DNA from: SAR324 cluster bacterium
Lineage (GTDB): Bacteria > SAR324 > XYD2-FULL-50-16
Direction: 5' to 3'
DNA: 36,332 bases
Assembly (NCBI GenBank): GCA_028282885.1
Contig: JANQGX010000078.1
Span: forward strand, 1 to 36,332
Shown: positions 31,501-36,332 of the stretch, piece after piece
Layout: every line of letters begins with the position of its first letter
Position numbering within the stretch: position 1 is the first letter of the stretch
Program-made: the position numbers and the translations under genes
Notes under the pieces: model-generated
What the model was told of the DNA's origin: nothing
Databases searched by the model: none
What the model saw: only the letters and a program-made list of their open reading frames with translations

Positions 31501-32463
31501 ATGCTGATCATTGATCAATTGATTCAGAAAATCGAAGAGAAACACTGTCCGGTCGTTGTGGGATTAGATCCGGTAATTGGCAAAATACCCGACTTTATCA
31601 AGCAGGAAGCTAAAAATAAGTACGGAAATACCGTGCAGGCTGCCGCAGAATCTCTTTTTCAATTCAACCGGCTGTTAATCGAAAGACTCCATCCGGTCAT
31701 CCCGGCTGTCAAACTTCAAATGGCGTGTTATGAAATGTATGGCAAATGGGGACTGGATACGTTTCAGCGTACATTGGAAAACGCTAAATCTCACGATCTA
31801 ATGGTGATTGATGATTCGAAACGGAGTGACATAGGCAGTACGGCGAGGTTATATGCTTTGGGGCACCTGGGATCCGTCCCCCTGATTACGGGTACATCAA
31901 CGAAGCCCAAGGCGGATTTCATGACCATCAATCCCTTTTTGGGAACCGATTCCATTAACCCGTTTATCGAAGAATGTCATCATAGCAACAAGGGATTGTT
32001 TACACTTGTAAGAACCTCCAATCCTTCAGCACCTGAGTACCAGGAAGCCTTGACCGGGGGGCAGCCTCTGTATAAAAAAATAGCAGGTGATATCCAGAAG
32101 ATTGCCGAACAAAACAGGGGTAACCGCGGGTACTCACCCTTCGGTGCAGTGATTGGAGCAACCTGGCCGGAGGAGATCGAACAGCTCAGAACAATTATGT
32201 CGGAAGTCTTTTTTCTGGTGCCTGGCTACGGAGTACAAGGAGCTACAGCCGATCAATTGGCATCCGCTTTCGACCAGCAAGGCTTGGGGGCCATTGTAAA
32301 TTCATCTCGTGGGATTATTTATGCTCATGCTTGGTCTAAATTTCAGGAAAAATATCCGGACCAGAAACAGTTTGCTGATGCCTCTTATGATGCCGTAGTT
32401 GAGATGCGGGATGACCTATTGCGATCCTTAAGACAAGCTGGTAAACTGCCTGATAGCTGGTAA
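31501..32463 (+). CDS. pyrF: Orotidine 5'-phosphate decarboxylase, PyrF type 2
   Basis: PyrF converts OMP to UMP, the last step of de novo pyrimidine synthesis. The 320-residue protein is of the longer type 2 form rather than the usual 230-240 residues. VVVGLDPVIGKIP near the N terminus and the catalytic block DDSKRSDIGST (104-114), with the D-K-D charge network, are diagnostic, as are TINPFLGTDSINPF and the phosphate-binding FLVPGYGVQGA. The ATG at 31501 follows AGGA at a suitable distance; an upstream TTG at 31414 would add 29 residues without family support. A hairpin with a TTTT tail follows the stop codon. Confidence 0.95.
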   Translation: MLIIDQLIQKIEEKHCPVVVGLDPVIGKIPDFIKQEAKNKYGNTVQAAAESLFQFNRLLIERLHPVIPAVKLQMACYEMYGKWGLDTFQRTLENAKSHDLMVIDDSKRSDIGSTARLYALGHLGSVPLITGTSTKPKADFMTINPFLGTDSINPFIEECHHSNKGLFTLVRTSNPSAPEYQEALTGGQPLYKKIAGDIQKIAEQNRGNRGYSPFGAVIGATWPEEIEQLRTIMSEVFFLVPGYGVQGATADQLASAFDQQGLGAIVNSSRGIIYAHAWSKFQEKYPDQKQFADASYDAVVEMRDDLLRSLRQAGKLPDSW

Positions 32464-32473
32464 CATCCATACA

Positions 32474-32500
32474 GACGCCTGGTGACCGGAGGTGTCTTTT
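32474..32500 (+). terminator. Hairpin after pyrF overlapping the next gene's start
   Basis: GACGCCT and AGGTGTC pair over seven positions (one G:U), with an inner GG/CC pair set and a TTTT tail at 32497-32500. The 3' arm contains the only good ribosome-site sequence (GGAGG, 32488-32492) and the GTG at 32492 proposed as the start of the next frame. It is either a weak pyrF terminator or an attenuator of the downstream gene. Confidence 0.4.
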
Positions 32501-33355
32501 CCCGATAACTTTACACGAAGACAACAGGTGAATTTCATCTTTCTCTTCTGGACAGTTTGTACCATTTACCTAGTTGGTTGGCTGCTGAGTTGTCTGTCCT
32601 TTTTCAGCAACGACAAATACGCCAAAGGGTGGGGAGAACGGTTTCTGTTCCTGGGACTCATCGTTCAGCTTGGCTATATTGTCATCGACTATATAAGGCT
32701 GGGAAACTTCCTGTTCGACAGCTTATCGGGGCTGTTTCTGTTCCTCTCCTTTTTCACTATTCTGATCTTTATCGTGCTGGCGATCGGCTATCCCAACCAG
32801 ATCTTTAGGATCATCTTCCCACCGGTTTCCATTTTCTTTATGATCCTCTCCATCACAATTTCGGATCAGTCGATAATCGTGCAGCAATTCCTGACCAAAT
32901 CCCCGGTTTTCGGAAAACTGATGCTGTACCTGCATGCATCTTTTGCAATGCTGGGCTATCTGCTGTTCGGCGTCGCCTGTTTGACATCGATGTTTTACCT
33001 CTACCAGGAAAACAAGATCAAAAGCAAAACCCTCTTGCTACAGAATGTCAAAGTCCCCAGCCTTGGTTTTCTGGACCAACTCAACTACAAAGTCATTGCC
33101 GTTGGATTTCTGTTTCTTTCAGTGGGACTGTTGCTGGGAATCAATATGAAGATTATTGCTACAGGGGGGGAGTTGGAAATAACCCTGCGTCAGATTTTAC
33201 CGATCGCAACCTGGCTAATCTACGCAATTTTTCTGGTTGACCGATTCATTACAGGGCTCAGGGGCAAAATCACATCATTGTGGGCTATCGCAGGTTTTCT
33301 GACCGCAGTAGCATCTTTCACTTATGAAATCTATCTGCTGGTTCAGAAAAGCTAA
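32492..33355 (+). CDS. CcsA/HemX-like cytochrome c assembly family membrane protein
   Basis: The 287-residue frame encodes about eight membrane helices. LYLHASFAMLGYLLFGVACLTSMFYLYQE (about 147-175, key part LHASFAMLGYLLFG) and FLDQLNYKVIAVGFLFLSVGLLLG match the cytochrome c assembly family that includes CcsA, CcmC and HemX/YpjD. The tryptophan-rich haem-binding WWAWD motif of true CcsA is absent, and the end LIYAIFLVDRFITGLRGK resembles HemX/YpjD proteins, so a role near haem synthesis or haem-protein assembly is more likely than haem ligation itself. The start is uncertain: GTG 32492 lies within a hairpin, and GTG 32528, just before the first helix, would remove 12 residues. It converges on moaC with 11 bases between stops. 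Confidence 0.8.
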   Translation: MSFPDNFTRRQQVNFIFLFWTVCTIYLVGWLLSCLSFFSNDKYAKGWGERFLFLGLIVQLGYIVIDYIRLGNFLFDSLSGLFLFLSFFTILIFIVLAIGYPNQIFRIIFPPVSIFFMILSITISDQSIIVQQFLTKSPVFGKLMLYLHASFAMLGYLLFGVACLTSMFYLYQENKIKSKTLLLQNVKVPSLGFLDQLNYKVIAVGFLFLSVGLLLGINMKIIATGGELEITLRQILPIATWLIYAIFLVDRFITGLRGKITSLWAIAGFLTAVASFTYEIYLLVQKS

Positions 33356-33366
33356 AGGTCGGTTGA

Positions 33367-33858
33367 TTACCATGCCATCTCTTTATTGAAGAATTCTCCG
33401 CTTTTACCACCGGTTTTCTTGTACAATCCCGTTTTCAGTATCGTGATTTTTTTGTCCACAGCCTTGCACATATCGTAAAATGTAAGTCCTGCCATCGTAA
33501 CGGCAACCATTGCCTCCATTTCAACCCCTGTTTTAGCAGTCGTTGAGGCCAGAGCTTCGATCCGAACCAGGTTTTCATCCTCCAACAGCTCCAGTTTGAT
33601 ATCCACGTAATCGAGCGGAAGCGGATGACACATCGGGATCATATTTCCGGTCTGTTTTGCCGCCATGATTCCGGCCGTTTTGGCAACAGTAAAGGCATCT
33701 CCTTTTTCCAGCCCCCCCTTTTTCAACAGTTCGGTCAGTTCGGATGAAATACTGATGACACTGCGGGTAATCGCTGTTCTGGATGTAGGTGTTTTCTGTC
33801 CGACATCGACCATACTGGCTTTGCCGCTATCGTCAAAATGACTCAGTTTTCCTGTCAT
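33367..33858 (-). CDS. moaC: Cyclic pyranopterin monophosphate synthase MoaC
   Basis: MoaC acts after MoaA in molybdenum-cofactor synthesis, forming cyclic pyranopterin monophosphate from the 3',8-cyclo-GTP intermediate. The 163 residues are typical. The signature motifs are MCHPLPLDYVDI (from 76), KTGVEMEAMVAVTMAGLTFYDM (from 109, here KTGVEMEAM and AGLTFYDM), and D129/K132 in DMCKAVDK, which correspond to active-site residues. No other mo-cofactor gene is in the window. It follows the two unrecognised genes on the same strand after a 119-base gap, so it may share their transcript. Confidence 0.97.
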   Translation of the reverse strand: MTGKLSHFDDSGKASMVDVGQKTPTSRTAITRSVISISSELTELLKKGGLEKGDAFTVAKTAGIMAAKQTGNMIPMCHPLPLDYVDIKLELLEDENLVRIEALASTTAKTGVEMEAMVAVTMAGLTFYDMCKAVDKKITILKTGLYKKTGGKSGEFFNKEMAW

Positions 33859-33977
33859 GGTTGTTATCTGGTTTGTTGGGTTAATGATGAAAGGTATAAA
33901 CAGGTTTTATTCGACTGGCTTGCGTTACGATGTTTTCGAAGCGGGACGATTATTAATCTCCATGTTAAAACCCGGGG

Positions 33978-34913
33978 CTACGCTTGAAGCTCCGCATAGG
34001 ATTCCAAATCCATCAAGTCGATGGAGATCTGTTTTCCTTCATCTCTTAAGTAGATTAACGCCTGGTTCTGTTTTTTTAACCAGATGTTCATCTCCTTCTT
34101 GCTTGTCGGTCTAAGAGGAAGTTTCACCAGGGAGTTTAATTGAGATTCAACGTTTTTTTGACGTTCGACCAGATCAAATCCGTTGAACTCAAAACGCTTA
34201 AAAACGGATTCAAGGTCCGATAGGATTCGCTTGATTGTCTCCTGTTGATCCTTCTTCCTGCATTGGTTCCAATAGGGAATCAGATGCTTGAGTGCAGATC
34301 TGATTGAAAACTCCTTGTCGCCCGCAAACCAGCAATGATTCAGATAGGAAAACAGATTCTGGTAGAACAGAGACACGGTATTCCCATTTTCCGTCTCCCG
34401 TGGAATTTCCGGCAGGAGATTCGGAATAAGCTCGGTATCCAGTGTTTGAGAGGAGAGCCGGAATTCCAGGCGGGGATTTTGAAAATTTCCCTTTTGAAAA
34501 GACATGGATTGATAATCTAACGTCAGGAGACTAAACTCCTGTGCTGTTGAAGCCAACAATTTGGCTACCTTTTGTGAATCCTTCTCACTCGACATGAACA
34601 CGGTTTGGGCAGCTTCAAGCTTCTCCCGGGATTCGGATCTGATCTCATGGAGTAGTTTTTTCCCCGCCAGGGTCTTGATCTGGCTCTTGTCTGAGTAGCG
34701 ATAAAGCGGGATGAAAACAATCAGTTCACTCGCACTTGAGATTAAAACCAGGTAATAGGGAATCTTGCCATCACCGGGATAAGCCAACCTGATGTTTGCG
34801 GTCCATCCCTTCTTCCTGGGAAAAATCATTCCCGGTTGATCGTTCAGTTGATAGAGAACCCAATTCACCAGCTTGGCTGCAGAGCAAGAATACTTAAGCA
34901 TAACCTGATTCAA
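33978..34913 (-). CDS. Unrecognised protein, second gene of a coupled pair
   Basis: The frame encodes 311 residues with no signal peptide or membrane helix, so it is probably cytoplasmic. The N-terminal 95 residues look alpha/beta (WTANIRLAYPGDGKIPYYLVLIS, key part YYLVLISSASELIVFIPLY). The rest is largely helical, with an extended lysine-, glutamine- and leucine-rich C-terminal third (about 215-300) that may form a coiled coil. The frame opens with TTG at 34913, which overlaps the stop of the preceding gene as TTGA; ATG at 34901 is an alternative that removes four residues. The four-base overlap suggests translational coupling and a shared function. I recognise no domain and give no function. 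Confidence 0.75.
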   Translation of the reverse strand: MNQVMLKYSCSAAKLVNWVLYQLNDQPGMIFPRKKGWTANIRLAYPGDGKIPYYLVLISSASELIVFIPLYRYSDKSQIKTLAGKKLLHEIRSESREKLEAAQTVFMSSEKDSQKVAKLLASTAQEFSLLTLDYQSMSFQKGNFQNPRLEFRLSSQTLDTELIPNLLPEIPRETENGNTVSLFYQNLFSYLNHCWFAGDKEFSIRSALKHLIPYWNQCRKKDQQETIKRILSDLESVFKRFEFNGFDLVERQKNVESQLNSLVKLPLRPTSKKEMNIWLKKQNQALIYLRDEGKQISIDLMDLESYAELQA

Positions 34914-36010
34914 TAATAAAAATTATCGTAATCGACGGCAACATGCCGTCTCAAATAATGTTCTATACTGTCGAGAATGGGTATGGAGCCTCGATCTTTC
35001 AAGTAAATCCTCAACATTTTACTGGAAACCTCAATCTCAATACCCGATATTGAATTGTCTGCCGTTACAGATTTTACGCTCCATAACTTGCGCGAGATTC
35101 TTTCGGTGACACCGAAAAGCGGATTCGACTTATCTCCCCTGGCCAGAAATCGTAGCAAACTATCCAAACTGTCTAATGGCTGGTTAAGCCAGATTTCAAT
35201 AAAATTGCCCTTTAACTCAAAAGAACGAAATGAAGGTGATGAGACCCATTCCAGGACATATTTATGTACAAGGCTCTTATATTTCGTTCTTAGTAAAAGA
35301 AAAAGTTGTTTAACAACCTCCATGAATTCCGAGAGACGACAATCATCTATTTGAATCATCCCTGTTGTATGAAAAACTATCGTCCCTTGTGTTTCATCCG
35401 TCAGGCGCCCCGCAATTTTATCTATATTAAGATAAGACCGATTATGCTGCTGGTACTGGTGATAAAGAATATTTGCCGGGCTGCCACTGAAAGATCCCTT
35501 GAGGATTACCGGTTGTTGAAAAGCGACGGACTGTTGCTCGAAATCGACATCAAAATTGGTAATCGTATCCAATTCACAAATCATCTGCTCCAAAATCGCT
35601 GAACCCAGGTAGCAGGGGTGGAGTTTCTTGGAACCTACCAATTGCTGATTAATCTTCAGGCAAGTCTTCGAGTCGCCAAAATAATAAATCGGAATGATAT
35701 AGTCGTCTCTCAAGTCCATGACCAATTCTGCAGTCCTGGTCGGCTTGTCATTCCGGTAACTGAAGGTCGCGAAGCGGGCATCATCATCCAACACAAAATC
35801 GACATTGAGTTCCGAACTCAAATCGCACAAAAACAGGTGATACCTGTCCCATGCATCTAATTCCCAGTATTCATCCGAAAGCACATTAAAGAAAAACTGA
35901 ACCAGATGCTCATTCCCGGAGGCTTGGAAGAAGGCGAATGACTCGTCGGAAGCCAGTTCCAATCCAATCTGTTCTCTTATACGTTCAGTTAATCCGGTTT
36001 CGAATTCCAT
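34910..36010 (-). CDS. Unrecognised protein, first gene of a coupled pair
   Basis: The 366-residue protein has no signal peptide or membrane segment. Its first 120 residues are acidic and aromatic (FFFNVLSDEYWELDAWDRYH, DFVLDDDARFATFSY). The middle and C-terminal parts look like alternating strands and helices, for example GTIVFHTTGMIQIDDCRLSEF followed by a long helix, and GIEIEVSSKMLRIYLKDRG near the end. Two repeats of a strand-strand-helix unit are possible. The ATG at 36010 is a clear start. It overlaps the following gene by four bases and may form an operon with it and moaC. No family is recognised. Confidence 0.78.
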   Translation of the reverse strand: MEFETGLTERIREQIGLELASDESFAFFQASGNEHLVQFFFNVLSDEYWELDAWDRYHLFLCDLSSELNVDFVLDDDARFATFSYRNDKPTRTAELVMDLRDDYIIPIYYFGDSKTCLKINQQLVGSKKLHPCYLGSAILEQMICELDTITNFDVDFEQQSVAFQQPVILKGSFSGSPANILYHQYQQHNRSYLNIDKIAGRLTDETQGTIVFHTTGMIQIDDCRLSEFMEVVKQLFLLLRTKYKSLVHKYVLEWVSSPSFRSFELKGNFIEIWLNQPLDSLDSLLRFLARGDKSNPLFGVTERISRKLWSVKSVTADNSISGIEIEVSSKMLRIYLKDRGSIPILDSIEHYLRRHVAVDYDNFYY

Positions 36011-36332
36011 TGTGTGTTGGATACTATTATTGATTGGTGATCCGGCAACCGGCGTAAAGTCCGGCTAGAGGCGCTTACATCCCGGTAGCACTGTTTTGAC
36101 AAACCGGAACGCTCAATGATTAATCTAGCTGAATCCATCCTATTTAATCAAATGCAACCTTACCCAAATCCACCAGCAAACTTGAATGAACGACTCCAGA
36201 CACCGGAAATCCTGATTTTTTAGATTATTTGGGGAGAATCTTGTTCGATTTGGCTGGTTTTTGTTGCATGGCAGCTGTTTTCACTGCCGTCATGGGCCCC
36301 ATGGCCCAGTCTCAAGCTGTTTTTTGACGCAC
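36011..36332. other. Region right of the unknown pair, no gene called
   Basis: The last 322 bases should carry the promoter of the leftward pair, but no clear hexamer pair is seen. A plus-strand frame near 36241-36327 encodes a short hydrophobic peptide without a ribosome site. Short GC hairpins occur at 36270-36288 (GGCAG/CTGCC) and around GGGCC/GGCCC near 36295-36306. None is strong enough to call. Confidence 0.35.

Noticed and set aside
36241..36327. A short plus-strand frame encoding a hydrophobic peptide near the right edge
   Set aside because: It has no ribosome site or ATG at its beginning, and it stops within the window after fewer than 30 codons.
1..36332. CRISPR arrays, insertion sequences, prophage or toxin-antitoxin genes
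   Set aside because: No regularly spaced repeats, transposase, integrase or known toxin motifs were seen on either strand.

Overview
The window reads as ordinary chromosome of a Gram-negative, flagellated, free-living bacterium. Periplasm-facing sensor kinases, the flagellar export proteins FlhA, FlhB and FliR, a Bpt-type N-end-rule transferase, a DksA/TraR-type zinc-finger protein and a LysR gene next to leuCD all fit a proteobacterial or delta-like lineage. Several members are unusual: a urocanase of the long (eukaryote-type) length, a YpiP-like methyltransferase and a HemX-like CcsA protein. The exact phylum cannot be settled from sequence reading alone; a SAR324-like or deltaproteobacterial origin is only a guess. 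I see no insertion sequence, phage, CRISPR array or plasmid function.

Layout. 1-240: a tRNA-Ala(GGC) gene with its promoter. 620-3910: a LysR regulator divergent from leuC-leuD, with a 356-base intergenic region rich in inverted repeats. 4020-4980: a YpiP/RsmJ-like methyltransferase and a possible 47-residue protein. 5410-9760: two convergent membrane histidine kinases with related catalytic cores and no response regulator beside them. 10070-20730: a histidine-utilisation locus. hutU-ftcD-hutI-hutH runs leftward and ends at two hairpin terminators; fhs and the HutC-type repressor gene run rightward. The 812-base divergent region between them holds three HutC-like palindromes. 20740-23360: a LacI-family regulator and a conserved-looking multi-pass membrane protein of unknown role. 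23325-27890: traR/dksA-like gene, fliR, flhB and flhA, leftward. 28025-30210: aroC and bpt. 30640-33355: an unrecognised basic protein with two HTH-like repeats and coiled coils, then pyrF and a CcsA/HemX-like protein. 33367-36010: moaC preceded by two unrecognised, translationally coupled genes.

How the genes work together. The clearest system is histidine catabolism. HutH, HutU and HutI take histidine to formiminoglutamate, and the bifunctional FtcD moves the formimino carbon to tetrahydrofolate as methenyl-THF. A divergent Fhs could then release formate with ATP gain, or feed the one-carbon pool, once a FolD-type cyclohydrolase (not in the window) has acted. The HutC-like repressor and the palindromes between hutU and fhs suggest that both arms form one regulon. 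The least explained parts are the coupled pair at 33978-36010, the tandem-repeat protein at 30641-31333, and the structured leader in front of leuC.
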